A stretch of DNA of 64,000 nt from JABDKJ01 sp964609215 (GTDB lineage Bacteria; Bacteroidota; Bacteroidia; Flavobacteriales_D; JABDKJ01). Positions 36,311 to 45,569 of this stretch are shown piece after piece. The notes below the pieces were generated by a model that was not told where the DNA came from, ran no database searches, and was given only the letters and a program-made list of their open reading frames with translations. The number at the start of each line of letters is the position of its first letter. Within the stretch, counting starts at the first letter, position 1. The position numbers and the translations under genes were made by a program. Location of the stretch: contig CAZSQZ010000010.1 in NCBI GenBank assembly GCA_964609215.1, positions 1-64,000 of the forward strand. Reading direction: 5' to 3'.

Positions 36311-37519
36311 TTAATCGTGTTCTGTTAAGGTTTTGCAAAATACTCTATAATTTTTTGCGATATCGTATTTTTTCTCCCAATTTTCTCGGATTGTATTCTG
36401 CAATTTGTTGTACTTCACTCTATTATCGTAGAAATGTATCAAGCCATTTCTGATTTCTTCTAAGTTGGGATTGGCACTTAAAAGCTTTCCAGTATTATCA
36501 TTCACAAGCTCTGAACATCCTCCTACATCTGTCGCTAAAACAGGTATTCCAGCTGAAAAGGCTTCCATAATAGAAACAGGTAGTCCTTCAGTTTCAGAAA
36601 CACTGACCAAAAGCTCAACTTTATTTTTGACTAAGGTCTCTAACACCTCTTCCTGACTCAAATCATCCTCATCTACAAAAGTTATCTTTTCATTTGCTTT
36701 TAAGGCCTCTATACTTTTATAATATCTTTCCATGCTATAATCTCTTTTAGCATTCGCCTTTCCTCCAATATGGATCCATTTTGTTGGAATATCAAAAACA
36801 GCCAAAGCTTCAGCTAAAAGAAAAACACGCTTAATATTTCTTACCCGACAAACCGTTGCAATAGTAAATTCTGGATTGAGCTCTTTTTCAGAGAAACCAT
36901 AATCACGTGATCCTAGACAATTACTAGCCAATTTATTTTTGTAATCTGGAAATCGCTTTTGCAAATAATCCAAACCACAAATAGAAACGGAATACACTTT
37001 CTCAACTTCCTTTAACACTTCTAGCCTAAAAGGTAATTTTTTGGTTTGTGGCTCCCTATGCTCAAATAAATCTCTGCCATGTGCACGACAATAGAAGCGG
37101 TTTATCTTTCCCCGTTTCTTCAAAAAATAGAGTGCTAAAGCACTATTATCCCACCAATAGGAAATATAAATTTCTTGGGTATCATTATTTCTGATAGTCC
37201 GCTCTATCTCCATGCTTCTTGTAAATGCATTGGAAAGGAATGCATAATTGAACCTAAACTTTTTGAAATAGGCTAAAGAAGAACCTTTGGTAAATAAATC
37301 CTTCAGTGCAATGAATAGCAACTTAATTCGCTGAGAAAAACCAATGGATGCGGGTTTATCCGAAAAAATATGAACATTTACATTACTTGGAAGCTTCTTA
37401 TTCTCATCAACCCTAGCACAATAGAGATTCACGGTATCGAAATTTCTGCTTAAGTATTCGATATCATTCCATTGAAAACCTCCTAAAACCGTATTGTGAA
37501 AAATATTTACCTTCTTCAT
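36311..37519 (-). CDS. Family 4 glycosyltransferase
   Basis: A 402-residue GT-B enzyme started at the ATG at 37519; a TTG eight codons upstream is less likely because 'KKVNIFHNTVLGGFQWNDIE' is the fold's first strand. The C-terminal GT4 half has 'FTIATVCRVRNIKRVFLLAE' and the EX7E-type region 'VSETEGLPVSIMEAFSAGI' followed by 'PVLATDVGG'. It should transfer a sugar during glycan assembly. It heads the neuB-neuC-neuA-dehydrogenase-transferase operon with 1 bp to neuB. Confidence 0.88.
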   Translation of the reverse strand: MKKVNIFHNTVLGGFQWNDIEYLSRNFDTVNLYCARVDENKKLPSNVNVHIFSDKPASIGFSQRIKLLFIALKDLFTKGSSLAYFKKFRFNYAFLSNAFTRSMEIERTIRNNDTQEIYISYWWDNSALALYFLKKRGKINRFYCRAHGRDLFEHREPQTKKLPFRLEVLKEVEKVYSVSICGLDYLQKRFPDYKNKLASNCLGSRDYGFSEKELNPEFTIATVCRVRNIKRVFLLAEALAVFDIPTKWIHIGGKANAKRDYSMERYYKSIEALKANEKITFVDEDDLSQEEVLETLVKNKVELLVSVSETEGLPVSIMEAFSAGIPVLATDVGGCSELVNDNTGKLLSANPNLEEIRNGLIHFYDNRVKYNKLQNTIRENWEKKYDIAKNYRVFCKTLTEHD

Positions 37520-37719
37520 GCTTTGCTCAAATGAGCTGTGCAAGTTTTCGGATTAATTAGCAAATGAACAAGAAGAATGATTGAAATTTTTGAATTGTAA
37601 AAGCCAAGAAGTATCAATTGTTATTTTTGACGATCTAAACCGAGCAAAACAGAATAATCAATTGATGTTATTTCATAGAATATTGGGGTTTCAGCTTAAC
37701 AAAATGAAAGAATACTAAG

Positions 37720-39177
37720 ATGCTATTTAATTCATTAGATTTTGCCGTTTTCCTTCCTTTAGTCTTTTTGATATACTGGTTTGTGGTAAAGAAAAGTCTT
37801 TGTTTACAAAACGCATTCCTAGTTCTTTCAAGTTATGTTTTTTATGGTTTCTGGGATAAGCGTTTTCTCTTACTGATTATTTTTAGTTCACTGGTTGATT
37901 TTCTAGTTGGAATTGGTTTTTCTAAGACGAATCATAAAAATAAGCGAAAAATACTCTTAGCCACTAGTCTCATTGTAAACCTAGGGCTTTTAGGCTTTTT
38001 CAAGTATTTCAATTTTTTCGCTGAGAGCTTTGCTGATGCATTTACTCTTTTAGGAAAATCAATGGAAGTTGAGTGTTTGGAAATCATTCTTCCTGTTGGA
38101 ATTAGCTTTTATACTTTTCAAACCTTAAGCTACTCATTAGATCTTTATAAAGGCAAGTTGAAGCCCACAAAGGATATCGTTTCCTTTTTAGCATTTGTAA
38201 GTTTTTTCCCTCAATTAGTTGCAGGGCCTATTGAAAGAGCAACTAAACTTTTGCCTCAATTTCATAAAGCCAGAACATTTGACTATTCCCAGGCCGTTGA
38301 TGGATTAAGACAAATACTATGGGGATTATTCAAGAAAATGGTCATTGCAGACAACTGTGCAGAGTACGCTAATATTGCATTCAATAATTCAGCGGATATG
38401 AGTGGAGGAAGCATGGCTTTAGGAATCTTCTTCTTCTCACTGCAAATTTACGGAGACTTCTCCGGTTACTCTGACATTGCAATTGGAACTTCTCGTTTAT
38501 TTGGCTTTAAACTCATGCAAAATTTCAATTTTCCTTATTTCTCTCGTGATGCTGCTGAGTTTTGGAGAAGATGGCATATTTCTCTTTCCACGTGGTTTAG
38601 AGACTACTTATACATTCCATTGGGTGGCAGTAGAGGCAGCATCCTAAAAAAAATACGAAACATTTTTATCATCTTTATTGTAAGTGGCTTTTGGCATGGA
38701 GACAAATGGACCTTTATTATTTGGGGCGCCCTCAATGCACTGTTCTTTTTACCACTTATGCTCATGAATAAAAACCGCTCAAATCTCAATACGGTTGCAG
38801 AAAACAAATTATTTCCAAGTGTCAAAGAATTGGGACAAATGCTCATTACCTTTATTTTGATTTCTTTTGCTTGGATATTTTTTAGAGCAGAAAATTTAGT
38901 TCATGCTTTTGATGTCATCACTCAGTTATTCTCATCTTCCATTTTTGATGTTGACTTTAATAAGCACGGATCTATGGACTTGAGCCTTCCTGTTCTTATG
39001 TTTTTGATTTTTCTATTTTTTATTTTGGAATGGTTGGGTAGAACCAAACAGTATGCAATTGAACATTTAGGGTTGAATTGGAAAAGGCCGTTTAGATGGT
39101 CTTTTTATTGCTTAATAGCCTTCTGTATTTTTTGGTTTGGACAAAATCAACAAGAATTTATTTATTTTCAATTCTAA
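37720..39177 (+). CDS. MBOAT-family polysaccharide O-acyltransferase (AlgI/DltB-like)
   Basis: A 485-residue polytopic membrane protein with about ten or more hydrophobic helices. The MBOAT core is clear: 'LPVGISFYTFQTLSYSLDLY', 'FPQLVAGPIERATKLLPQF' and 'FWRRWHISLSTWFRDYLYIP'. The catalytic His is H326 in 'VSGFWHGDKWTF'. It moves acyl groups (often acetyl) across the inner membrane to a surface polysaccharide. It stands on the plus strand, opposite to the surrounding locus, with the SGNH-like partner directly after it. The start ATG is 23 bp after an AT-rich stretch without a good Shine-Dalgarno sequence. Confidence 0.92.
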   Translation: MLFNSLDFAVFLPLVFLIYWFVVKKSLCLQNAFLVLSSYVFYGFWDKRFLLLIIFSSLVDFLVGIGFSKTNHKNKRKILLATSLIVNLGLLGFFKYFNFFAESFADAFTLLGKSMEVECLEIILPVGISFYTFQTLSYSLDLYKGKLKPTKDIVSFLAFVSFFPQLVAGPIERATKLLPQFHKARTFDYSQAVDGLRQILWGLFKKMVIADNCAEYANIAFNNSADMSGGSMALGIFFFSLQIYGDFSGYSDIAIGTSRLFGFKLMQNFNFPYFSRDAAEFWRRWHISLSTWFRDYLYIPLGGSRGSILKKIRNIFIIFIVSGFWHGDKWTFIIWGALNALFFLPLMLMNKNRSNLNTVAENKLFPSVKELGQMLITFILISFAWIFFRAENLVHAFDVITQLFSSSIFDVDFNKHGSMDLSLPVLMFLIFLFFILEWLGRTKQYAIEHLGLNWKRPFRWSFYCLIAFCIFWFGQNQQEFIYFQF

Positions 39178-39179
39178 CA

Positions 39180-40124
39180 ATGAATCGTTTCCTCAAAAAA
39201 ATACTCCTATTCTTTATGGTTCTTTCGGGGCTTTTTTTGGGAAGCTATCTATTGCTTGTTAAACACGTATCTAAGGGCAAGCATTTCGCTATTCCAAAAG
39301 ATGTGCATTCATTGATAATGGGGCACTCTCATTCTGCTTGTACTTTCAATGATTCTTTGATAGATGGTTTCTACAACTTATCCCAAACCTGCGAAGGTTA
39401 TCCCTATACTTACTTTAAGACCAAAAAACTCATTGAAAATAATGCCCAAATTAAAAATGTATTTGTAGAGTACACGAACAATCAGGTGGCTCCCTGGTCT
39501 TCCATTCGAATTCATGGGGATTACATAGAAACGAATATTCCTCGTTTGCTTCCCACAATGGAAAAACGATACGCTTTAAAAATGTTCTATAAATCTCGGA
39601 ACATGCAAAATATTTCAAATGCCATTACTAATTCCTATAAGAACTATGCTGAATTTGCCTTGAGTGGGAAAGAAAATTATGTTGAGGAATATTGGCATAC
39701 GCATATTACTCCAAAGCATATTTTCGATGATGACACTACTTCAAAAAAAATAGATTTCAAGGGAGATTTTATAGATGTCTACTCTGTTGAAAATGAAAAT
39801 TTGACCTATTTGGTTAAACTTAAAAATTACTGCAAGGAAAAGGGAATCAACTTTTACTTAATCAGAAGCCCTTTGCCCAGTCATGTGAAGGAAAAGAACG
39901 AATTTACTTTTCTTGAAATTAAAAACTCCTATTTCAAAGACACGCCATTTTTGGATTTTAGAAACTCCCCTATAGACATTAATCTATTCGCAGATCATAA
40001 ACACCTGAATGTTGCCGGTAGTAATTACTTTTCTAAAATCTTTAACGAACATATTGCAAAAAATAAGTCATTCGATGAAAAAAGTGTTGCTCAAATGATT
40101 GAGCTAATGTCCGCAAAAAATTAA
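39180..40124 (+). CDS. SGNH/GDSL-like partner of the MBOAT acyltransferase
   Basis: A 314-residue protein with an N-terminal transmembrane anchor (about residues 5-24) and a periplasmic domain. The ATG at 39180, two bases after the MBOAT stop, is chosen; an in-frame GTG/ATG extension upstream would lie inside the MBOAT gene. SGNH-type motifs are visible: 'IMGHSHSACTFND' with Ser50 in the GHS block as candidate nucleophile, and 'DHKHLNVAGSNYF' with D272 and H275 as a DxxH pair. Like DltD, AlgX/AlgJ or PatB, it probably receives the acyl group from the MBOAT protein and places it on the glycan. Confidence 0.78.
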   Translation: MNRFLKKILLFFMVLSGLFLGSYLLLVKHVSKGKHFAIPKDVHSLIMGHSHSACTFNDSLIDGFYNLSQTCEGYPYTYFKTKKLIENNAQIKNVFVEYTNNQVAPWSSIRIHGDYIETNIPRLLPTMEKRYALKMFYKSRNMQNISNAITNSYKNYAEFALSGKENYVEEYWHTHITPKHIFDDDTTSKKIDFKGDFIDVYSVENENLTYLVKLKNYCKEKGINFYLIRSPLPSHVKEKNEFTFLEIKNSYFKDTPFLDFRNSPIDINLFADHKHLNVAGSNYFSKIFNEHIAKNKSFDEKSVAQMIELMSAKN

Positions 40125-40136
40125 ATCCTTCGATAT

Positions 40137-41738
40137 TTACTTTACCCTGTAAATAGAAAAACCACCCGTTTGAAAAGCTGGGTTATTGTCTTTAAAATGT
40201 TCGAGATATTCTGAATGTTTACCTATTATTAGATCGTCCTTTACAATCATCAAATCAATTCCATATTTCAAATGAAGTTCCGAAGGGGAAATGTTAAGTA
40301 GACTCTTTTTATATACTTCATTTTCAAATTCCCTAAACCCATCTTTCAGATTCGATTGATCCATGATCATTTGATAATAAAATTTACACCTCACATTTTC
40401 GGTATACAATTGTTGAGATGAAAGTGCCCTACCAAAACGAATGGGAATTGTTGCAATTTTTGCTTGCGGAGTATTTTTTGAAAGCCAATCTACTATTTCA
40501 TCAACCTCTTTGTTTTGCTTGAAATAAAGAATAGATGGAATGGCATGGTTCATCGAAAGGAAATGGATTAAAACAGTTATCCCAATTTGAGCGAATACAA
40601 TTGCAAATACTATGAATATATTTTCATAAACTTCACTGGAGAAGGCTACAAAAAAGGCTACAAGAAATGGTAAAGCAAATTCAAAATAACGTTCCGACTC
40701 ACCAAATATTTTCCCTTTACCAACTGACGTAATAAAAAATAAAGTACAAGCGCAACATAACATAGCAAAACAATAACCTACGGCTTCTATTTTGAAAAGA
40801 TAAAAACTGAAAGAAGTCACATAAGGATGCTTAAAAACAAGGACAAACAGGATCGGGATAAAGGGAACGCTATAAAGCAAAATTGTCAAAGGTGCATCAT
40901 ATAGAAATAACCTCAATTTTTTGGTTAAACCATTAGGAGCAAAGAACAAAAGTAGAGTATTAATAAGCAGCTTTCTGCTTTTTGTAGAGTTGCTTGTCTT
41001 TAAATTCCGATTGTACATTAAAATGTGTTTCCACTTGAAAATCAAAATTCCCTTAACTCCTGTGAATGGCAAAAACCAAAGCACTGCAATACTTACAATG
41101 AGTATTGCGAGTGGCACAAAATTCCCCAAACACAAACATAGTAATGGTGTAAAAAATAAAATGGCTTGAAGCGCAAATGTTGACCCAATAATACAGAGGT
41201 AAGCAAATAAAATAAGTGCTATATAATAATATGGATTGTCTAATGATAAATAAAAAGCAATAAAAAAACAGGTTGCAAAAAAGAGACCCATCGTCCTATT
41301 ATTTGTAGCTTTTAACCTTGCAGTAACGGGAAGTAATAAAGGGCTTGTATAAAATACTATCATTGACAACAGGGACATATCAACAGCATTTTTACCATCA
41401 TAGATAAGATAAATCGTCATTCCAAATACAATCCAACCTGTCAGAATATCAAAGAAAATATTTAGGAAAACCGCTGTAAATCTCCAGAGCTTTTTGGGAA
41501 ACCTGGAAACCAAATAATGGAAAAGTGCGGGTCTTGGAAAATATCCTTCTCCATTAGCGGCATCATGGATATCGTAACGAATAAACGTCTTTTGAGATAA
41601 ACCGTAAATCTTGGAAAAACCTCCCATATTGTCCCCTGCTATTCCCGTTTTCCAAATAGCAAATGGCAAGCGAATGATGAAACCGAAAATGGAAACGGCA
41701 ATAAAAAGGAATATTTGCGAAGCACTAATGTCTTCCAT
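40137..41738 (-). CDS. Polytopic membrane protein, GT-C glycosyltransferase-like
   Basis: A 533-residue protein with about 11-12 hydrophobic helices and a soluble C-terminal domain of ~110 residues ('VDEIVDWLSKNTPQAKIATI'). An acidic segment after the first helix ('GDNMGGFSKIYG', 'YDIHDAANGEGY') lies where GT-C enzymes hold the catalytic loop, so a polyprenyl-phosphate-sugar transferase is possible; a Wzy-type polymerase is the alternative. I do not recognise a family. Its start overlaps the upstream sulfotransferase gene by 14 nt, so it belongs to the long minus-strand operon. Confidence 0.5.
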   Translation of the reverse strand: MEDISASQIFLFIAVSIFGFIIRLPFAIWKTGIAGDNMGGFSKIYGLSQKTFIRYDIHDAANGEGYFPRPALFHYLVSRFPKKLWRFTAVFLNIFFDILTGWIVFGMTIYLIYDGKNAVDMSLLSMIVFYTSPLLLPVTARLKATNNRTMGLFFATCFFIAFYLSLDNPYYYIALILFAYLCIIGSTFALQAILFFTPLLCLCLGNFVPLAILIVSIAVLWFLPFTGVKGILIFKWKHILMYNRNLKTSNSTKSRKLLINTLLLFFAPNGLTKKLRLFLYDAPLTILLYSVPFIPILFVLVFKHPYVTSFSFYLFKIEAVGYCFAMLCCACTLFFITSVGKGKIFGESERYFEFALPFLVAFFVAFSSEVYENIFIVFAIVFAQIGITVLIHFLSMNHAIPSILYFKQNKEVDEIVDWLSKNTPQAKIATIPIRFGRALSSQQLYTENVRCKFYYQMIMDQSNLKDGFREFENEVYKKSLLNISPSELHLKYGIDLMIVKDDLIIGKHSEYLEHFKDNNPAFQTGGFSIYRVK

Positions 41739-42765
41739 AATCCAATCTTGGCTTTAGGTTTATTTTCTCGAAAGCCTCTAAGAGTTCGGAATAATAAGGC
41801 GTTTCCAAATTGTGCTCTGAATAAACCAACATCTCCTGATCAATATCTCCTTTTCGAATCAACCTTTGCCCCATAGCTCTTTCCAACTTAGTTTGTAGAT
41901 CATCAAAAAAAGCTGTGGGATCAGTACAGAAATCTTTGTACTTGATCCGAATATATTTATCAGAATCCATTTTTGAGAGTTCTGATTCATAATGATTGGT
42001 TAACCATTGAAATTGATTCGCGATCTGTTCATTCCATGGTAAATCTTTAATCTTCTCAAATACTTCAGGACTTGGATTTTGACCATACCAATGATCTAAA
42101 CCATTGTAATTCTTCATTCTGGCTCTGGCAAGAGAAACACCAGAATCTACCAAATCTCTTTCTAAATAAATGAAAAAGGTATTAGGAATGTGTTCAGAAA
42201 TCAAGCTCATGTGATAGCTTGGGTTCACTCCTTTGAATAGACAGGCTTTATCAAAAGTCTGTGTAAAAAGTGCCAGAGAACTTTGTAATTGTTTCCAATC
42301 TATCCGGTCCCTTACTTGCTCAAAGTTATATGGATGAGATTCTTTTATAAGGTGTTCATGCCAGAAGTAGGCAAAATCATGAGGATCAAAAAGGTTCTTT
42401 GTTTTTCCAAAATCCGAACGAAAATCACTTCCGGAATCAAATTTAGATTTTAATACTTGACTTAGACGAATTCCGAAATAAGGTGCACGCCAAAAACGGG
42501 CAATCAGGTTGTCGGGAAAGCCCATGTCAAAATAATGGTTAAACAATTGAGAAAAAAAGGTCTTACCGCATCGAGGAACGCCAAAGAAGAAAATAACAGG
42601 ATGGTTTATCTCATTCGAAATTGGAGGTTTCTCCTCTTTCAAGTGATCATTAATCTGACGCAAAAAAGCTTCATCACTCACATTTCTAGCATACTCGCCT
42701 GTTCTTGCCTTATTATCATCAATAAGCCATTGGGGCATTCCTTGTTGCAGTTCTTCCGTTTCCAT
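41725..42765 (-). CDS. Sulfotransferase-family protein with altered PAPS loop
   Basis: A 346-residue protein of the P-loop sulfotransferase fold. The 5'-phosphosulfate-binding loop reads 'FFGVPRCGKTFFSQ' (about residues 56-69) instead of the canonical PRSGTT of its paralogue at 44591-45568. The PAPS 3'-phosphate region is near 'FFIYLERDLVDSGVSLARAR'. Paralogy with 44591-45568 is plain from 'ARFWRAPYFGIRLSQVL' versus 'ARFWDAPVSAARMSKIL', and 'FRSDFGKTKNLFDPHDF' versus 'FKSDFGKSSALDDVHEW'. It may transfer sulfate to the surface glycan, or may have changed donor or lost activity. The gene ends inside the start of the GT-C-like gene. Confidence 0.72.
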   Translation of the reverse strand: METEELQQGMPQWLIDDNKARTGEYARNVSDEAFLRQINDHLKEEKPPISNEINHPVIFFFGVPRCGKTFFSQLFNHYFDMGFPDNLIARFWRAPYFGIRLSQVLKSKFDSGSDFRSDFGKTKNLFDPHDFAYFWHEHLIKESHPYNFEQVRDRIDWKQLQSSLALFTQTFDKACLFKGVNPSYHMSLISEHIPNTFFIYLERDLVDSGVSLARARMKNYNGLDHWYGQNPSPEVFEKIKDLPWNEQIANQFQWLTNHYESELSKMDSDKYIRIKYKDFCTDPTAFFDDLQTKLERAMGQRLIRKGDIDQEMLVYSEHNLETPYYSELLEAFEKINLKPRLDYGRH

Positions 42766-42785
42766 GTTTTGGCTAAGCCTTTAGG

Positions 42786-42793
42786 CAAAAGTA
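42786..42793 (-). promoter_or_regulatory. Putative -7 element before the altered sulfotransferase gene
   Basis: The minus strand reads TACTTTTG (TAnnTTTG) 21 bp before the ATG at 42765. There is an 82-bp gap to WbqC here, the largest within this part of the operon, so an internal promoter is plausible. No -33 TTG is evident. Confidence 0.33.
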
Positions 42794-42847
42794 GAATAAA
42801 TTCGCTTTGATTCTTTTCCTGTTTAATTTCGAATAAGATATATAAAA

Positions 42848-43561
42848 CTACTTTTCTTCTATAGTAAAAACACCTAGTAAATCTTGAACTCCCTCTTTTC
42901 CCAAATTCATCAAGACATCCACTATGGAAAGCCCTTTTACACACTCTTGAGTATTGAATTGCGCATAATTGGGGTGCTGATAATTAAGATTTTCGAGACT
43001 TATGTCCGCTTTTTCAAAGGGCTCCAATTCTTGATATCCGTCTGCTCCATCTCCTGCTAAATAAACCGTTCCTTTTAGTTCGTTCACAATATCTACCAAC
43101 AATTCATTGGATGTACTTTGATGCTTCCATTTCGAACTGCGAGCTCTCTGTGTTTTGATCTCCAAATACTCGCAGGTCGCATCTATAAAGGCAATATTCC
43201 GTTCGGCAATATGTTTGGATTTTGAGTTGAAAAATACGCCTACTAGTTCCATTGTTTCCTCAAAGAATGGTGCTTTGCTATAGTTTTGTTCAATACTTCG
43301 TTTCAATTTCACATCCCATTTAGGTAGCTCCTGTATTTCTATTTCAAGAAGTTCTTGAAACGGATGTTCTTTTGAAGATTTCAATGGAACGGTAATCCAA
43401 TTTGCTTTTCCATTCAGTAAGAGTTTGACTCTTTTTTGCCATAAGGGATTTCGTGGATTGGTTAAGGTATGATCCAAATAAACGAATACATCTGCATTTT
43501 GGATTTTTTGAAAAAAACCCAACCAGGGAAATAGATTCGGTTGATGAATAGCGACAGTCAT
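42848..43561 (-). CDS. WbqC-family protein
   Basis: A 237-residue protein with the WbqC signature start 'MTVAIHQPNLFPWLGFFQKI', then 'DVFVYLDH' and 'KRVKLLLNGKANWITVPLK'. WbqC proteins occur in O-antigen and capsule clusters, often beside DegT-type aminotransferases; a role in amino-sugar acylation has been suggested, but the reaction is not known to me. The ATG at 43561 overlaps the stop of the upstream aminotransferase gene (TAATG), which decides the start over an upstream in-frame codon. The pair is therefore translationally coupled. Confidence 0.85.
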   Translation of the reverse strand: MTVAIHQPNLFPWLGFFQKIQNADVFVYLDHTLTNPRNPLWQKRVKLLLNGKANWITVPLKSSKEHPFQELLEIEIQELPKWDVKLKRSIEQNYSKAPFFEETMELVGVFFNSKSKHIAERNIAFIDATCEYLEIKTQRARSSKWKHQSTSNELLVDIVNELKGTVYLAGDGADGYQELEPFEKADISLENLNYQHPNYAQFNTQECVKGLSIVDVLMNLGKEGVQDLLGVFTIEEK

Positions 43562-44589
43562 TAAAATAGTGTATTCAACATTTCGCAAATATACTCCACT
43601 TCATCATCCATCAATGCTTCATAACAGGGCAACGACAAATGGGTTTCCCAGTAATTTTTAGCATTTGGGAAAGCATCCAATTTTCCGTCTTTGGTCATTG
43701 GATTCAACTCTGTGCAGGAAGGAATTCCCGATTCCATCAGTTGGCTCAATTTTTCCTCGCGTTCTTTTCTGTATTTAAATCTGAGGATGAACTTTTGCAA
43801 TACTTCATTCTCTTTGAAGGGCATATAATAATCCGAATGTAAAACGGAAGCATACTTTTTTGCAATCGTAACTCTTCGTGTGCAAATTTCTTGTAAATCC
43901 TCTAATTGTGCTTTTGCAAAAACAGCATTCAAATTATTCATCTTGTAATTATATCGTTGAACACCATCGTCCTTTTTTACCCCACCATAATATCTCTTAT
44001 TTCTTGCTTTCTCAATAACTTGTTCGTCATTGGAGCAAATCATTCCTCCTTCAATTCCATTGATAATTTTTGTTGGGTAAAACGAGTAGATCTGTATATC
44101 AGCTTCCGTTTTTATTTTTCCATAAAATATAGAAGCAGCTGATTGAGCACAATCTTCTATAATGGGAACTCCATATTTCTTTAATGCAGAAATATCCGAT
44201 AGCAAACCAAAATAATTGGGGGAAATAATTGCTCCTAAATCCTCAATGTTTATGTCAGAATCAGCATTTAGATTAGGACTCAAAAGCTCAGAATCCATGA
44301 AAACAGGTTCATTTCCCGAAGCCTTGATAGCATTCCAAATAGCCATACAGGAGGAAATAGTAGGCATCAGCACCTTTTTGTTTTTAATTCCTAAGGCTTC
44401 CAAAGCCAAGTGCAATGCGGAAAAACCGTTTGAAGTCGCCAACGCATGATTCATTCCAGACAATGCCTTCATTTCATTTTCAAAGTCGGCAATATCTTCG
44501 CCACCTGCTAAAGCACCTTTTAGAACGGCCCTTTCCAAAAGCTCCATTGTTTTAGGAGCCAAACTAACTTTAAATCGTTTGATATCCAT
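43561..44589 (-). CDS. DegT/DnrJ/EryC1/StrS aminotransferase (sugar or glycan modification)
   Basis: A 342-residue PLP enzyme. 'FSALHLALEALGIKNKKVLM' and 'IEDCAQSAASIFYGK' match the family; the PLP lysine is in 'SFYPTKIINGIEGGM' (about residue 174). It is shorter and more divergent than the DegT protein at 49018-50169. Such enzymes aminate a keto-sugar nucleotide. Two starts are possible: ATG 44589 (chosen, 1 bp after the preceding stop) or ATG 44610, seven codons earlier and overlapping that gene by 20 nt. The stop overlaps the WbqC start, so the two products probably act in sequence on the same sugar. Confidence 0.82.
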   Translation of the reverse strand: MDIKRFKVSLAPKTMELLERAVLKGALAGGEDIADFENEMKALSGMNHALATSNGFSALHLALEALGIKNKKVLMPTISSCMAIWNAIKASGNEPVFMDSELLSPNLNADSDINIEDLGAIISPNYFGLLSDISALKKYGVPIIEDCAQSAASIFYGKIKTEADIQIYSFYPTKIINGIEGGMICSNDEQVIEKARNKRYYGGVKKDDGVQRYNYKMNNLNAVFAKAQLEDLQEICTRRVTIAKKYASVLHSDYYMPFKENEVLQKFILRFKYRKEREEKLSQLMESGIPSCTELNPMTKDGKLDAFPNAKNYWETHLSLPCYEALMDDEVEYICEMLNTLF

Positions 44590-44590
44590 T

Positions 44591-45568
44591 TTAGTTTGAG
44601 AAATGCTCATCCACGTAAGCTTTTAGTTTCGCATCAAAATTGGTTCTAACTCTTCTTTCAAATTTCTTTGGAATTCTTTCCATATCAAATGAAAAATCAC
44701 TTTGAAATCTTAGCATTAATTCATCGGCAATTTTCTGAAGTACCTGATGCGGATTATCACAAAAGGTAGTATACTGAACATTGATGAACTTTCCAGAGGC
44801 ATACTCATTCAAATCACTTTTCATCTCACGAGATAATGCGCCCAGTTGCTCAGGTATTTGAGCATGATAAGGCATATCTTTTATCTCCGAAAAATTATCG
44901 GGAATCAAGCTCCACCATTTATTTCTATCTCCATAGTATTGTTCTCTTGCATTTAAAATGCTTTGACAATTTTCTAGAAAATCTCTTTCTATATGAACAA
45001 ATAAAATGTTGGGATTGATTTCTAAAAAAGCATCTACATACTTAGCTGGATGCAATGCTTTGTTCAGGAAAGGTTTACTAAAAACCGCTGTGATACCGTT
45101 TAAAATACTCTGAATTTCCTTCCAGTCTATTCTGCCTTTCTCATCTACTCTATTAAAATCTATGCTTCTGGAATAATTCAAATTTTCAATCCAGAAATAG
45201 CTCCATTCATGCACATCATCTAAAGCACTGGATTTTCCAAAATCCGATTTAAATTCTGAAAGAAACCTTTGATTTCCAAAGAGAATTTTACTCATTCTTG
45301 CAGCACTCACTGGAGCATCCCAAAAGCGAGCCATAAAATTATTTATAAATGAAAAATCAAATGCTGTTGCCAGGCACTGCATCAACAAGGTTGTCCCCGA
45401 ACGTGGCAGACCAGTTACAAAAATCCAGGGAAAGGCTTTCTTCTCATATGTAGAGTCCTTTTCAAAATTTTGAAAACTCTGATTCAATTTCTTTAAAAAG
45501 TCCTCTTCACTTTCATCCTTTTTGTAGGTGTAAAGCCTATCGGTATTTTCTTTTGCTAAAAAAGACAT
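44591..45568 (-). CDS. Sulfotransferase family protein
   Basis: A 325-residue protein with the canonical PAPS-binding loop 'IFVTGLPRSGTTLLMQC' near residue 50 and a 3'-phosphate-binding segment around 'ILFVHIERDFLENCQSILNA'. It is predicted to transfer sulfate from PAPS to a carbohydrate hydroxyl or amine. It is a paralogue of the product of 41725-42765 but keeps the standard loop. It lies between the DegT gene and the deacetylase-like gene in the same tight operon (1-bp gap upstream). No PAPS-synthesis genes are in the window. Confidence 0.85.
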   Translation of the reverse strand: MSFLAKENTDRLYTYKKDESEEDFLKKLNQSFQNFEKDSTYEKKAFPWIFVTGLPRSGTTLLMQCLATAFDFSFINNFMARFWDAPVSAARMSKILFGNQRFLSEFKSDFGKSSALDDVHEWSYFWIENLNYSRSIDFNRVDEKGRIDWKEIQSILNGITAVFSKPFLNKALHPAKYVDAFLEINPNILFVHIERDFLENCQSILNAREQYYGDRNKWWSLIPDNFSEIKDMPYHAQIPEQLGALSREMKSDLNEYASGKFINVQYTTFCDNPHQVLQKIADELMLRFQSDFSFDMERIPKKFERRVRTNFDAKLKAYVDEHFSN

Positions 45569-45569
45569 C

